Shown in pieces: positions 34,097-43,615 of a stretch of DNA of 64,000 nt. Source of the DNA: Virgifigura sp964551315 (GTDB lineage: Bacteria; Pseudomonadota; Alphaproteobacteria; Dongiales; Dongiaceae); assembly GCA_964551315.1 (NCBI GenBank), contig CAZKCM010000012.1:17626-81625 (forward strand). Reading direction: 5' to 3'. The notes beneath the pieces are model-generated. The model was not told the DNA's origin, ran no database searches, and was given only the letters and a program-made list of their open reading frames with translations. Numbering within the stretch: the stretch's first letter is position 1; each line of letters opens with the position of its first letter. The position numbers were made by a program, and so were the translations under genes.

Positions 34097-35332
34097 ATGC
34101 CGCCGAACGGGCTGGTCGAAGGATCCTCGAAACGGTCTCTGGCGGAGCCGGACCACGCAGGGGAAGGCGCGTTTTTCCCAAGCCTGTTCAGCAGCTATTT
34201 CATAGGCGGCTTCGAGTGTTCGAGCCACCGGCGCCGGAGCGGACGGCGCCTCGATCTCCTGGCTGCCACGATGCATGATCGATATGCCGCTGAGGATTAC
34301 GAGCGGCTACGCATGCACAACATACGGACCGTCCGGGACGGCCTGCGTTGGCACCTGATCGAGCGCCGGGCAGGCTTCTACGACTGGTCGAGCTTCCTGT
34401 CCATGCTGCGGGCGGCGAGGGCGGCAGGTGTCCAGGTCATATGGGACCTGTGCCACTACGGCTGGCCCAACGACATCGACATCTGGGAGCCCGCCTTTGT
34501 TGACCGCTTCGCGCGCTTTGCCGGCGCCGTGGCGCGGCTTGTCCGCGACGAGACGGAAGGCGTCCCCATCTACTGCCCCGTCAATGAAATCTCTTACTGG
34601 GCCTGGGCCGGTGGCGAAGCGGGTCGCTTGAATCCTTATGCCCGGGGGCGAAGCCCGGAACTGAAGCGGCAGCTCGTCCGGGCCTCAATCGCGGGGATGG
34701 AGGCGGTATGGTCCGTCGATCCGCGGGCACGGATGGTGCATGTAGACCCGGTTATCCATGTCACCACTCAATCCGGGAGGAAGCGGGACAGGATCAACGC
34801 GGAGGCCTATCGACTGGCGCAGTTCGAGGCCTGGGACATGCTCTCCGGTCGACTCCAGCCGGAGCTTGGCGGGCGACCCGCATACCTCGACATCATCGGC
34901 GTCAATTATTACAGCGACAATCAGTGGCTCTACGGGGGCGGGGCGATTCCGATGGGGCATCACCTTTACCGCCCGTTCTCAGACCTGCTGGAGGAAACCT
35001 ATCGCCGCTACAATCGTCCGATCTTCGTGGCGGAGACGGGGGCCGAGGGAAGCGCGCGGGCGGCGTGGCTTCATTATGTCGGCGACGAGGTTCGAACGGC
35101 CATTGCCGCCGGGGTGCCCGTGGAAGGCATATGCCTGTATCCGATCCTCGACTACCCGGGCTGGGAGAATGACCGGCATTGCGAGGTCGGGCTCTACGGC
35201 GCCGCCGACGGCGCGCACGGGCGCCCTCTGTGCCATGCCCTTGCCGACGAGCTGCACCGGCAGCAGGCAATCATGAATCTCCTGTTTCAGGAAAAGACGG
35301 ACCGGATCGTCGTCACCGGGGGAGACGGCTGA
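34097..35332 (+). CDS. Glycoside hydrolase, clan A (family 1-like beta-glycosidase)
   Basis: The protein has 411 residues, preceded by GAGGGAGG. A TIM-barrel glycosidase is indicated by the acid/base motif PVNEISYW (Glu near residue 164) and the nucleophile motif FVAETG (Glu near residue 313). The N-terminal segment GGFECSSHRR resembles the start of family 1 barrels. There is no signal peptide, so it appears cytoplasmic. It lies between glf and an ABC exporter, and may edit or recycle glycan intermediates. Confidence 0.8.
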   Translation: MPPNGLVEGSSKRSLAEPDHAGEGAFFPSLFSSYFIGGFECSSHRRRSGRRLDLLAATMHDRYAAEDYERLRMHNIRTVRDGLRWHLIERRAGFYDWSSFLSMLRAARAAGVQVIWDLCHYGWPNDIDIWEPAFVDRFARFAGAVARLVRDETEGVPIYCPVNEISYWAWAGGEAGRLNPYARGRSPELKRQLVRASIAGMEAVWSVDPRARMVHVDPVIHVTTQSGRKRDRINAEAYRLAQFEAWDMLSGRLQPELGGRPAYLDIIGVNYYSDNQWLYGGGAIPMGHHLYRPFSDLLEETYRRYNRPIFVAETGAEGSARAAWLHYVGDEVRTAIAAGVPVEGICLYPILDYPGWENDRHCEVGLYGAADGAHGRPLCHALADELHRQQAIMNLLFQEKTDRIVVTGGDG

Positions 35333-35391
35333 GGGCCGCGTTCGCCTGCGCGAACGAGAACAGGCCGCAGGCCGTCCGATGGCCGGCATCG

Positions 35392-37191
35392 ATGCCCGAT
35401 AGCAGAGCATACCTCGAAAGCCCGACCCGTTTTCTGGCGCATTACGTCCGCGACAGAAAATGGTCGTTCGCCGGCTTGTTAGCGCTCGTGGTCGGCGCGT
35501 CCGGCTGCGCCGTAGTGGCGCAGTACTCCATGAAGCTGCTCGTCGACGCGATGACGGCTCCGGAAAGGGCAATGGCTCCGGTCTGGATGGCGCTCGGCCT
35601 GTTCGTCGGGCTGATCGCTGTGGAGAACGCCTTGTGGCGTCTCAGCGGCTGGCTCGGGTGCCGGACCACGATCGGCGCCGGCGTGGATATCCGGCTCGAC
35701 CTCTTCCAGCATCTGTCCGGCCATCCGATGCGCTACTTCACCGGCCAGTTCGCGGGGGCTCTGGGAAACCGCATCACGGCAACGGCCGGAAACGTCGGGG
35801 CGCTGGTCAACACCTTCGTCTGGAAGATCGTTCCCCCCTGCGCGGATTTCGTCGGCGCGGTCATCATCTTCGTCACCGTGGATTGGCGCATGGCGGCGGC
35901 GCTCGTCGGCGTCGTCGCGCTTCTTGCCGGAGGCCTCATCCTCCTCGGTGTCCGAGGACGGCCGCTGCATCAGGCCTACGCCGAACAGGCCAACGCGGTC
36001 GGCGGCGAGCTGGTCGATGTCATCGCGAACATGTGGGCGGTAAAGGCGTTCTCCGCGCGCGCGAGGGAGCGCGAGAGGCTGGCCCGCAAGTTCGGTTCTG
36101 AGGCGATCGCCCAGCGGGGAAGCTGGATGTATCTCGAAAAGATGCGGGTGCTCCACGACATCGCGCTTTGGGGCATGGCCAGCGCTATGCTCGTTTGGGC
36201 GATCAACCTGTGGAGCAAGGGCCGCATCACGCCGGGCGATGTGGTTGTGGTCAGCACGTTGACGTTCCGGATCCTGCACGGTGCGCGGGACCTTGCGCTT
36301 GCGCTGATCGGCACTGCGCAACAGTTCGGATTCATCGCGGAGACCCTCCGAATCATCGGTCGGAGGCACGAGGTGGTCGATGATCCGAACGCCCGCCATC
36401 TCATCAACCTGGGCGGTGCGGTCAGCTTCGAACGCGTTCGTTTCGGCTATCGTGAGGATCGTCCCGTATTCGACGATCTCACATTGCATATTCCGGCCGG
36501 TCAGAGAGTCGGGGTGGTGGGGCCCTCCGGAGCCGGAAAGTCGACCTTGGTGAACCTGCTTCAGCGTCTGTATGAGGTTCAAGGCGGCCAGATCCTGATC
36601 GACGGTCAGCCGGTGGCCGGCATAACGCAGGACAGCCTGAGGGCGATGATCGCCAGCGTCCCTCAGGAGGTTTCCCTGTTTCACCGTTCGATCAAGGAGA
36701 ACATCCGCTATGCGCGGCCGACGGCTTCCGATCAGGAGGTGATCGCCGCCGCCCGGGCCGCGCATTGCGACGAGTTCATCCGAGACCTGCCGGAAGGCTA
36801 CGACACGCTCGTCGGCGAACGCGGTCTCGAGCTTTCGGGCGGCCAGCGACAGCGCATCGGCATCGCTCGAGCCATCCTCAAGGAGGCACCCATAATCATC
36901 CTGGACGAGGCGACATCCGCGCTTGACAGCGAGCTGGAGATCGCCGTTCAACGCTCATCGGCCGAAGCGGTGCGCGGCCGCACCGTCATTGCGATCGCTC
37001 ATCGCCTCTCCACCTTGGCGTCATTCGACCGGGTTATCGTCCTGGCCGACGGACGCATCGTTGAGGACGGAAGCCCGGCAGAATTGCGGCGCCGTGGCGG
37101 CATCTTCGAAAAGCTTTGGCGAATGCAGGTGAATGTTCCCTCGCTCGACGGTTCGCTCAAGATGGCGGGGTCCGGTCCTTCGGACATGTGA
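35392..37191 (+). CDS. ABC exporter, fused membrane and ATPase domains
   Basis: The protein has about 599 residues from the ATG at 35392; the frame extends upstream but that stretch is antisense-like. A six-helix membrane domain (about residues 20-320) is followed by an ATPase domain with GPSGAGKST (near residue 378), LSGGQRQRIGIARA and IIILDEATSALD. This is the MsbA/lipid-glycan exporter layout. It follows the glycosidase by 59 bases and probably exports the product of this module. Confidence 0.88.
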   Translation: MPDSRAYLESPTRFLAHYVRDRKWSFAGLLALVVGASGCAVVAQYSMKLLVDAMTAPERAMAPVWMALGLFVGLIAVENALWRLSGWLGCRTTIGAGVDIRLDLFQHLSGHPMRYFTGQFAGALGNRITATAGNVGALVNTFVWKIVPPCADFVGAVIIFVTVDWRMAAALVGVVALLAGGLILLGVRGRPLHQAYAEQANAVGGELVDVIANMWAVKAFSARARERERLARKFGSEAIAQRGSWMYLEKMRVLHDIALWGMASAMLVWAINLWSKGRITPGDVVVVSTLTFRILHGARDLALALIGTAQQFGFIAETLRIIGRRHEVVDDPNARHLINLGGAVSFERVRFGYREDRPVFDDLTLHIPAGQRVGVVGPSGAGKSTLVNLLQRLYEVQGGQILIDGQPVAGITQDSLRAMIASVPQEVSLFHRSIKENIRYARPTASDQEVIAAARAAHCDEFIRDLPEGYDTLVGERGLELSGGQRQRIGIARAILKEAPIIILDEATSALDSELEIAVQRSSAEAVRGRTVIAIAHRLSTLASFDRVIVLADGRIVEDGSPAELRRRGGIFEKLWRMQVNVPSLDGSLKMAGSGPSDM

Positions 37192-37250
37192 TTTCACCGT
37201 GGGGTATCCGGATTCCGTTGGGGCGGGCCGAGGGCGGCACCGTTTCTCTT

Positions 37251-38594
37251 TCACCTTGAGCTGACCTGCGGTTCCAGGAAGCCCGGATCCAGCGATGCCG
37301 GATCGATGCGCCTCCCTCTGCTCATGATCGGGATCAACTCGTCTTCGTCGCCGACCCTTACCGGATTCACGTACTCCCAGACGATCGTGCCATCGGGGGC
37401 GACCTCGAGGAGGCGGCCACCGTCGGACTCGGTGATCAGGGTGTTGCCGTTGGACAGGCGTTCCTGGCCTGAGCGCACGATGCTCTCGAAAGGATTCTGC
37501 GCGTCGCCTGCATAACTCCATACAATTTCGAGCGTCCGCGGGTCGAACTCGATCACCCGCGATTGCCCGCCGTCGCCATAGTTTCCGGCGTTGTCAAACA
37601 ACAGGATATGACCGTTCTGCAGCACGTCCGGGTCATGCTGACCCAGCCAGGGGCCACGCAACGCCCAGACGATCTCCTCCCGGTCGAGATCGAGCAGCGC
37701 AATCATGTCGAGTTCGCGCAGGGACACCAGAACCTGTCCGTCCTTGGCAAAGGGCAGGTGCGCGGCGGTCTCCGGGCGAATCAGATCGACCGCATTGGCG
37801 TGGGTGAAGTCGCCGTTCCGCGCTTCGCCGGTCGCGTACCAGGGAATCCGGATCAGCAGCCGACCGTAGGGGGACTTGACCAGCGCGTCCAGCACCGAAA
37901 CCTTCTTCAGTTCCTTTCCGTCCGGCGAGAGGACCACCACGTAGTCATCGACCCGCGGGGGCACCAGGTGTTGCGCCGTCTCGATCTTGTCGAAGCGGAG
38001 TTCGTGCGTGAGCAGGTAGATCTTGCCGTCCCCGGCGATGTCCAGATCGTGGTGCGCCCGCTCGAGATACTTCCAGACCACCTGGGAGTCTTTGTCCATC
38101 TTCACCAGACCGTAACCCCAGGGCGTGTCGCCGATGCCGACATAGATCGCCAGAAGATCGCCGTTCGGAAAGAGGTGGATGTCGTCCCATATGACGAAGG
38201 AATCGGGCCACGGCTTCTTCGCCGCCGCGGTCTCGTCCCATATGGCGCTGAACGGCAGATGCCATTCGTGAATGACGTCGCCCTCCATCGAGATCAGGAA
38301 GGCCCGCTGATCGTGGCTCGAGGTGTATAGGGTCAGTCCGCTCTGCGCGCGCTCATGGTCGTGGATGGTCACGCCGCGCTTGTCGCTTCGGGCCGGGACA
38401 TAGAGATCCGTCGCCGTCGCTTCACGATATTGGGTCCGCTGCGCGTAGAGAGCGCGGGCAGCCTGGTAGGCGCTGTCAAGGTAGTCGTACGGAAACACCT
38501 TGCCGAGGACGACGAAGGAGCCGCCCAGGAATGCCAGAAAGGCAATCGCCGCCACGAAGGCCGTTGAGAATACCCTGTTCAGGATCGAGCCCAT
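37251..38594 (-). CDS. Arylsulfotransferase-like (ASST) membrane-anchored beta-propeller protein
   Basis: The protein has 447 residues from the ATG at 38594 (GGGGAGAAC). One N-terminal membrane anchor (VFSTAFVAAIAFLAFLGGSFVVLG) precedes a propeller with repeated strands such as DDIHLFPNGDLLAIY, HHDLDIAGDGKIYLL and PDVLQNGHILLFDN, matching the arylsulfotransferase family. It probably faces the periplasm. Family members may transfer sulfate or have unknown roles. It is convergent with the ABC exporter gene. Confidence 0.75.
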   Translation of the reverse strand: MGSILNRVFSTAFVAAIAFLAFLGGSFVVLGKVFPYDYLDSAYQAARALYAQRTQYREATATDLYVPARSDKRGVTIHDHERAQSGLTLYTSSHDQRAFLISMEGDVIHEWHLPFSAIWDETAAAKKPWPDSFVIWDDIHLFPNGDLLAIYVGIGDTPWGYGLVKMDKDSQVVWKYLERAHHDLDIAGDGKIYLLTHELRFDKIETAQHLVPPRVDDYVVVLSPDGKELKKVSVLDALVKSPYGRLLIRIPWYATGEARNGDFTHANAVDLIRPETAAHLPFAKDGQVLVSLRELDMIALLDLDREEIVWALRGPWLGQHDPDVLQNGHILLFDNAGNYGDGGQSRVIEFDPRTLEIVWSYAGDAQNPFESIVRSGQERLSNGNTLITESDGGRLLEVAPDGTIVWEYVNPVRVGDEDELIPIMSRGRRIDPASLDPGFLEPQVSSR

Positions 38595-38959
38595 CCGTTC
38601 TCCCCTGCGTTCGTTGCGCGCTTGGACCGGCTGCCCGTCAAGGCGAAGCATGAGATCGTCCATTCCAAATCGATCGCCAGTCAGGACCGCGGCGACACGC
38701 GTCTATCGGCCGTCGGAGCGCGTTCCGACGCCCAAATGGGTTAATACCGGCAACGTCCTCACGGTTCCGGCGCAATGTACCGGGCCGCCGGATCGCCGTT
38801 GTTGGGGTGAGTTCGGCCGGTTCGACCCGGTGATGCTGGATGTTCCCCGACAGAGGACAAGGCCGAATCGCCCAAGGGGACACCTCGTGCCGCGGCCGGC
38901 GCAGCCTCGACGACGGCTGGCGACGGAAACGGCTCGGGAGGTTGACGCTCGCGGATCGC
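38595..38959. other. Intergenic stretch, nothing recognised
   Basis: These 365 bases hold only random short frames. No hairpin with a T tract and no repeat was noticed. Confidence 0.5.
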
Positions 38960-39526
38960 CTAGAGCACGAAGGCCTTTTCCCGCTGCACCTCGCCCGCGA
39001 GCCGAGCAACTGCCCGTTCATCCAGCATGGCGCGCAGCTTCGGGAAATCGACCTCTTCTTCCTGGCGCGCATGCCTCTCAACCAGCATTCTCAGTTCGCG
39101 GACCCTGTCGCGCCACCGCGGGTCATCCTTCGGCATCTGCTCCAGCGCGTGGAGATGTACCTTCATGTCGGCGTGCTCGGCGTAGAGACGCTGGGTGTCT
39201 TCGACCTCGTTCGCCTGCTCGCGGAGCAAGGGATAGATCACGTCTTCCTCTGCCAGAGCGTGCGCCGTCAATCGCCTCTTCAGACGAAGCAGGCGCTGCG
39301 TCCGGCCGAAGACGGCGCCCGGCGGGCTCTCTTCCATTTCGCGCAGCAGCGAAAGAAAGGCCCGGTGGTCCTGGGCGAGCGCGTCGAACGGATCGCGGCC
39401 AGTCGTCGTCCCGGTCGCCTGGGCCATGAAGGGCGGCAAGATCCGGCTGGCGATGACGCCTGCCATCGCGCCGCCGGCAAACGCGGCCATACTCCGCGCG
39501 GAAAACCATCCCGTTCCCGTCGCCAT
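38960..39526 (-). CDS. Hemerythrin HHE cation-binding domain protein
   Basis: The protein has about 188 residues from the ATG at 39526, after GGAGGATGG. A short hydrophobic N-terminal segment (MAAFAGGAMAGVIASRIL) precedes a hemerythrin-like bundle with metal-ligand motifs DHRAFL, HALAEEDVIYP, EHADMKVHLH and RHARQEEEVDFP. These proteins bind a di-iron site and are linked to oxygen, NO or iron handling. A start at 39571 is possible but lacks a ribosome binding site. Confidence 0.85.
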   Translation of the reverse strand: MATGTGWFSARSMAAFAGGAMAGVIASRILPPFMAQATGTTTGRDPFDALAQDHRAFLSLLREMEESPPGAVFGRTQRLLRLKRRLTAHALAEEDVIYPLLREQANEVEDTQRLYAEHADMKVHLHALEQMPKDDPRWRDRVRELRMLVERHARQEEEVDFPKLRAMLDERAVARLAGEVQREKAFVL

Positions 39527-40053
39527 GGCGTTCCATCCTCCCGTGTGTTCGTGGTCCCCGCCAATAAACATCCGGCGGTCGGTGTTGTTCCCGGCCCTGA
39601 GCAGCGGACCCGCGGGAACGCGTGGTGGCGAAGGGCGGCGTCAAGAAGGTGTCGGGCCGCCGCGGCCTCTCCGCGAGGTTCGCGGCCGTGGCCGCCGTCC
39701 CGCGTACAGGCGTGCCCGTCGAGCCCGCGATCCTGGCCAAGTGGTTTCGATCGATGCTGAATGGTATCAAGCAATAGGTCCCGCAGGCTGAACGTGACCG
39801 GAGGAGTCGGCGCCAGCAATTCGAAGATTGTGCTTCTGTCAATCGTGGAATCTGACGAGGCTCGGTGCGCGAGCGTTACCAATCCGGCCAACGGTGGTTC
39901 GTTTCCTTGCAATCCTTTTGACTCTGGTCGCGGCACGCGTTTACTATGCGTCGCGCCGCGCATCGAGTGGCGCACCAATTCGGTTCAAGTGGTTCTGCTT
40001 GGCGTAGGTCGGTACGCCTACGGCCGTGGCGCAGACTTGTGGCAGAGGATCGC
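39527..40053. other. Intergenic stretch carrying the promoter of the dioxygenase operon
   Basis: Apart from the promoter at 39918-39947, no gene or structured element was recognised in these 527 bases. Confidence 0.55.
39918..39947 (+). promoter_or_regulatory. Sigma-70-type promoter of the dioxygenase operon
   Basis: TTGACT (39918-39923) and TACTAT (39942-39947) are separated by 18 bases and lie about 110 bases upstream of the dioxygenase ATG. It is the best sigma-70-like match in the intergenic region. The likely transcript would run through the dehydrogenase and TRAP genes. Confidence 0.6.
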
Positions 40054-41187
40054 ATGGCGGACAGAAGCAATCTGAAAACGGCCTTGGACCGGCTCTACGC
40101 CGATGTTCACAAGGGTAACATGTTTCCGTTCTGGGCGACGACGACCGAAGTCCCGAACGACGAGGTCCGGCAGCTTATGCGGTCGCGGAGGGCCATTCCG
40201 TTCGTCTGGAGTTACGATGAACTCATCGGTCCGCTGCTGAAGCGATCGGCCGAGCTGATCAGCATGGAGGATTCCGAACGCCGTTCGTTGATCCTGGTGA
40301 ATCCGGGGTTGGCGCCGACTCGGGCGACCGTCTCCACCATGTACACCTCCTACCGTCTGAACGATCCGAACGAGGTGATGCCGCCGCACCGCCACTCGCC
40401 AAACGCGATCCGGTTCGGCCTGACCGGGCACCGGAACTTTACCGGCGTGGAGGGGGAGGACATCGTCTTCGGGCCCGGCGACCTGGTTCTGACGCCGCAC
40501 GACACCTGGCACAACCACGGAAACAAGGGGGACGAGCCGGCCGTCAACCTTTCTGTTCTCGATCTTCCGCTCGTCGAGGTACTCAACGCCATCTACTTCG
40601 AGCACGATTACAAGGAGAAGGAGGGCGATTCCTTCGTGAAGAAGAAGGAGCAGTCGGCGCGCTTCACCGCCGACTACTCTTGGCGCGTCTATGGCCGCGG
40701 CGGCTACATGCCGAGGTTCGTCTCCCACCATCGCGGCACCGGCGCGGCCTCGCCGATGTACGTCTATCGCTGGGAGCCGATGCGCCAGTTCCTGGAGGAA
40801 CACAAGGATTGGGACGGCGACCCGTATGAGGCGCTCAAGATCGAGTATATCGATCCAACCAACGGTGAGCCGGTCTACAAGACCATGACGTTCTTTGCGC
40901 AGATGCTCCGGCCCGGCGAGAAGACGCTGCCGCTGAAGCAGACCGCGAGCCTGCTGGTCACGCCCTTCGAGGGGCCGCGGGGGTACTCCATCATCGACGG
41001 CCAGCGTCACGAGTGGGGGCTGTTCGACACGCTCGCGGTACCCGGTGGAAGCTGGTGCCAGCACGTCAACGAATCGAGCGAGCCCGTTGTGCTGTTCGTC
41101 GCCAGCGACGAGCCGACCCTGATCAAGCTCGGCCTCTTCAAGCGGTGGGGGCAGACCCCGGACGGCGACACGATCCAACTCGACTGA
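40054..41187 (+). CDS. Cupin ring-cleaving dioxygenase (gentisate/salicylate 1,2-dioxygenase-like)
   Basis: The protein has 377 residues from the ATG at 40054. Two cupin domains are present. The iron site in the first is His112 and His114 (PPHRHSPNAIRFGLTG) plus His153 (TPHDTWHNHGN), the pattern of gentisate, salicylate and 1-hydroxy-2-naphthoate dioxygenases. These enzymes cut the ring between the hydroxyl-bearing carbon and the adjacent carboxyl-bearing carbon. It heads an operon containing vitamin B6 degradation dehydrogenases whose intermediates carry adjacent OH and COOH groups. I infer that it opens the pyridine ring; the substrate is not proven. Confidence 0.8.
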   Translation: MADRSNLKTALDRLYADVHKGNMFPFWATTTEVPNDEVRQLMRSRRAIPFVWSYDELIGPLLKRSAELISMEDSERRSLILVNPGLAPTRATVSTMYTSYRLNDPNEVMPPHRHSPNAIRFGLTGHRNFTGVEGEDIVFGPGDLVLTPHDTWHNHGNKGDEPAVNLSVLDLPLVEVLNAIYFEHDYKEKEGDSFVKKKEQSARFTADYSWRVYGRGGYMPRFVSHHRGTGAASPMYVYRWEPMRQFLEEHKDWDGDPYEALKIEYIDPTNGEPVYKTMTFFAQMLRPGEKTLPLKQTASLLVTPFEGPRGYSIIDGQRHEWGLFDTLAVPGGSWCQHVNESSEPVVLFVASDEPTLIKLGLFKRWGQTPDGDTIQLD

Positions 41188-41210
41188 AAGGTAGGGTTGA
41201 AAGGTAGGGT
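41185..41210. repeat. Tandem 13-base repeat that includes the dioxygenase stop codon
   Basis: TGAAAGGTAGGGT is present twice in a row at 41185-41197 and 41198-41210. The first TGA is the stop of the dioxygenase. This is probably a slippage duplication. Confidence 0.7.
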
Positions 41211-41303
41211 CGGCTGGATGCCGGAAGCGGCCGTCGGCCGGCCCGCCGGGGCGGCGCGAATTTCGGACGGCCGCCGGTCGTCGTGCCAGGAAACGGAAGT
41301 TCC

Positions 41304-42431
41304 ATGAGCAAAGCAAAGAATACGACGCTGATTGGTCATATCGACTGCCCGGGCGGTGGTCAGGTCTGGGTCGATGGCGAAACGCTCTATGTCGGCCATA
41401 TGCGCAACCCCAGCGGCACGTCGATCTACGACGTCGCCGATCCCCGCAATCCGAAGCTCCTCTGTCGGATCGACCTTCCGGAAGGGTGGCACTCGCACAA
41501 GGTGCGCGTCGCCGACGGGGTGATGGTCGTGAACCACGAGCGGTTCGGGCCGAACAATCCGGAATTCGGCGGCGGGCTCGCCATCTACGATGTCGAAAAC
41601 CCGGCGAAGCCAAAGCTGATCAGCAAATGGATGACCGAGGGCAAGGGCGTCCACCGGTACGATTTCGATGGTCGCTACGCCTACATCTCGCCCACGGCCA
41701 AGGGCTATGTCGGCAACATCGCGATGATTCTCGACCTGAAGGATCCGGCCAGGCCGGAGGAGGTTGGGCGCTGGTGGATCCCGGGCCAGTGGGAGGCCGG
41801 CGGCGAGGAGTATCCCTGGGCCAACTGGGTGCCGCCGCGCTGTCACCATCCGTTGCGAGTCGGCGACCGCCTCTATGTGAGCTACTGGCACCACGGCTTC
41901 TACATCCTGGACATCAGCGACATGAGCAAGCCGAAGCCGATATCCGGGCGCAATACGAGCACGGCCTTCCCGCATCCGACTCACACCTGCCTCAGGATGC
42001 CGATGAAGCTGAAGGGGCGCGACATCATGATCGTCGCCGACGAGGACGTGGCGAAGCTCTATCCGTCGGCACCGGCCTTCACCTGGATCTATGACATCAC
42101 CGACGAATACAATCCGACGCCCATATCCACCTTCCAGGTGCCGGGGCTCGATCAGGACGGCAGCCCGCAGCCGCCGATGACCGGCTGCCACCAGCCCTCC
42201 GAACGGCTTGCCGGAGGTACGGTCGTGCCCTTCGCCTGGTTCGCGCAGGGGCTTCGCCTTGTCGATCTGGCCGACCCCTTCGCCCCGAAGGAGGTCGGCT
42301 ATTTCGAGCCGGATGCGCCGCAGGGCTTCGAGCGTTCATCCTCGAACGACGTGACGCTCGACCGGCGGGGCCTGATCTACTTGGTCGATCGCCAGCGCGG
42401 CGTCGACATCATCGAGACAACGGTTCTGTAG
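41304..42431 (+). CDS. LVIVD-repeat beta-propeller protein
   Basis: The protein has 375 residues from the ATG at 41304 and no signal peptide. About six repeats of the LVIVD type are seen (TSIYDVADPRNPKLL, LAIYDVENPAKPKLI, AMILDLKDPARPEEV, FYILDISDMSKPKPI, TWIYDITDEYNPTPI, LRLVDLADPFAPKEV), indicating a cytoplasmic beta-propeller. Conserved His clusters (PPRCHHPL, FPHPTHTC, TGCHQPS) could bind metal or substrate. It lies between the dioxygenase and RidA genes, so a hydrolase or lactonase-like step is possible. No function is established for such proteins that I know of. Confidence 0.75.
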   Translation: MSKAKNTTLIGHIDCPGGGQVWVDGETLYVGHMRNPSGTSIYDVADPRNPKLLCRIDLPEGWHSHKVRVADGVMVVNHERFGPNNPEFGGGLAIYDVENPAKPKLISKWMTEGKGVHRYDFDGRYAYISPTAKGYVGNIAMILDLKDPARPEEVGRWWIPGQWEAGGEEYPWANWVPPRCHHPLRVGDRLYVSYWHHGFYILDISDMSKPKPISGRNTSTAFPHPTHTCLRMPMKLKGRDIMIVADEDVAKLYPSAPAFTWIYDITDEYNPTPISTFQVPGLDQDGSPQPPMTGCHQPSERLAGGTVVPFAWFAQGLRLVDLADPFAPKEVGYFEPDAPQGFERSSSNDVTLDRRGLIYLVDRQRGVDIIETTVL

Positions 42432-42449
42432 GCAGAAGGAGAGACAGCA

Positions 42450-42854
42450 ATGGCCGAGTCGGCGACCGGCGCAAATCCGAACATCACTCCGATCGGAAAG
42501 AAGAACCCGAACCTGCCGTTCCACCCGGGCGTAAGGGCTGGCGACTTCATCTTCGTATCGGGGCAGGTGGCCAAGGATGAAAACGGGAACATGTGCGGCG
42601 GCACGATCGAGGAGCAAACCCGCTGGACGATCGAATCGATCCGGCGTGTCCTGAACGCCGCGGGCGCCGACCTCTCCGACGTGGTCAAGATCACCGTCTA
42701 TCTCGAGGACGCCCGCAACTTCGGGCGGTATAACCGGGTGTTCGCGGAATACTTTCCCGACGGATGCATTTCGCGCACGACGGTCGAGGCACGCGCCGTC
42801 ATCGACACCAAGATCGAGATGGACGCCATCGCCTACAAGCCGGTCAAGAGTTGA
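42450..42854 (+). CDS. RidA-family enamine/imine hydrolase
   Basis: This 134-residue protein has a canonical RidA core: FIFVSGQVAKDENGN, ESIRRVLNAAGADLSDVVKITVYL, and SRTTVEARAVIDTKIEMDAIAY, with the carboxylate-binding Arg in SRTTVEA retained, unlike the RidA-like protein at 16696. RidA hydrolyses 2-imino and 2-enamino acids to keto acids and ammonia. Inside this operon it could release ammonia or pyruvate from the nitrogen-containing ring-cleavage product. Confidence 0.88.
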   Translation: MAESATGANPNITPIGKKNPNLPFHPGVRAGDFIFVSGQVAKDENGNMCGGTIEEQTRWTIESIRRVLNAAGADLSDVVKITVYLEDARNFGRYNRVFAEYFPDGCISRTTVEARAVIDTKIEMDAIAYKPVKS

Positions 42855-42932
42855 GACCGGCCAATCCCTGAGAGCGCAGCAACGAACGACCCTGGAAGCC
42901 TCGGCTTCCGGGCAGCGAAACGGAGAAAACAC

Positions 42933-43520
42933 ATGAGAGTCCTCGGCCGAAAGACCTCGGGAAACGTGCAGAAGGTCCTGTTCCTTCTGGAGGAATTGGG
43001 GGCGGATTACGTTCGAGAAGATTACGGTCGACAGTTCGGCAACACGGGCGACGCGGCCTATCTCTCGCTGAACCCGAACGGCAAGGTTCCCACCGTCGTC
43101 GACGGTGATCTCGCGATCTGGGAATCCAACACGATCCTGCGGTATCTGGCGGCCAAGGCCGGCTCTCCCCTCTATCCGACCGATCTGGCCGCACGAACCC
43201 TGGTTGAGCGCTGGATGGACTGGCTCTTGGCCAGCCTCAACGACAGCTACGTCACCGTCTTCAAAGCCGCCAAGGACGGCGGGGCCGTGCCGGACGGCGC
43301 CGCGAAGACCATGGTGGACTGCCTGAAGATCCTGGACGGACACCTGGCCAAGAACGCGTATCTCGCCGGCGACACGTTCACGATCGCGGACATCTGTCTG
43401 GCGCCGATCGTTCACCGTTGCCTCAATTTTCCGGTCGATCTGCCCGACCTTCCGGCCCTTCGGGGCTGGCATCGGCGCGTTTCGGAGCGGCCGGCCTTCC
43501 AGAAGGCGGTGGCTGCCTGA
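42933..43520 (+). CDS. Glutathione S-transferase family protein
   Basis: The protein has 195 residues. The N-terminal thioredoxin fold starts MRVLGRKTSGNVQKVLFLLEEL, with a Ser in the SGN motif as candidate thiol activator. NPNGKVPTVVDGD and ESNTILRYLA form the glutathione site, and the C-terminal helical domain has FTIADICLAP. In gentisate pathways a GST-type maleylpyruvate isomerase follows the dioxygenase. An analogous isomerisation of the ring-opening product is plausible here. Confidence 0.85.
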   Translation: MRVLGRKTSGNVQKVLFLLEELGADYVREDYGRQFGNTGDAAYLSLNPNGKVPTVVDGDLAIWESNTILRYLAAKAGSPLYPTDLAARTLVERWMDWLLASLNDSYVTVFKAAKDGGAVPDGAAKTMVDCLKILDGHLAKNAYLAGDTFTIADICLAPIVHRCLNFPVDLPDLPALRGWHRRVSERPAFQKAVAA

Positions 43521-43615
43521 GATGACGCGGGGCGAGGTCGGGCCGGGCAAGGCCGGCCCGCCCCACGGCCCGGCCGGGCCCAAGCAAAAGCGCAAACAGG
43601 TTCAGGGGCGGATCC

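Noticed and set aside
40054..41187. Calling the cupin enzyme gentisate 1,2-dioxygenase outright
   Set aside because: No gentisate-forming hydroxylase or fumarylpyruvate hydrolase is nearby and the neighbours are B6 enzymes, so only the family is stated.
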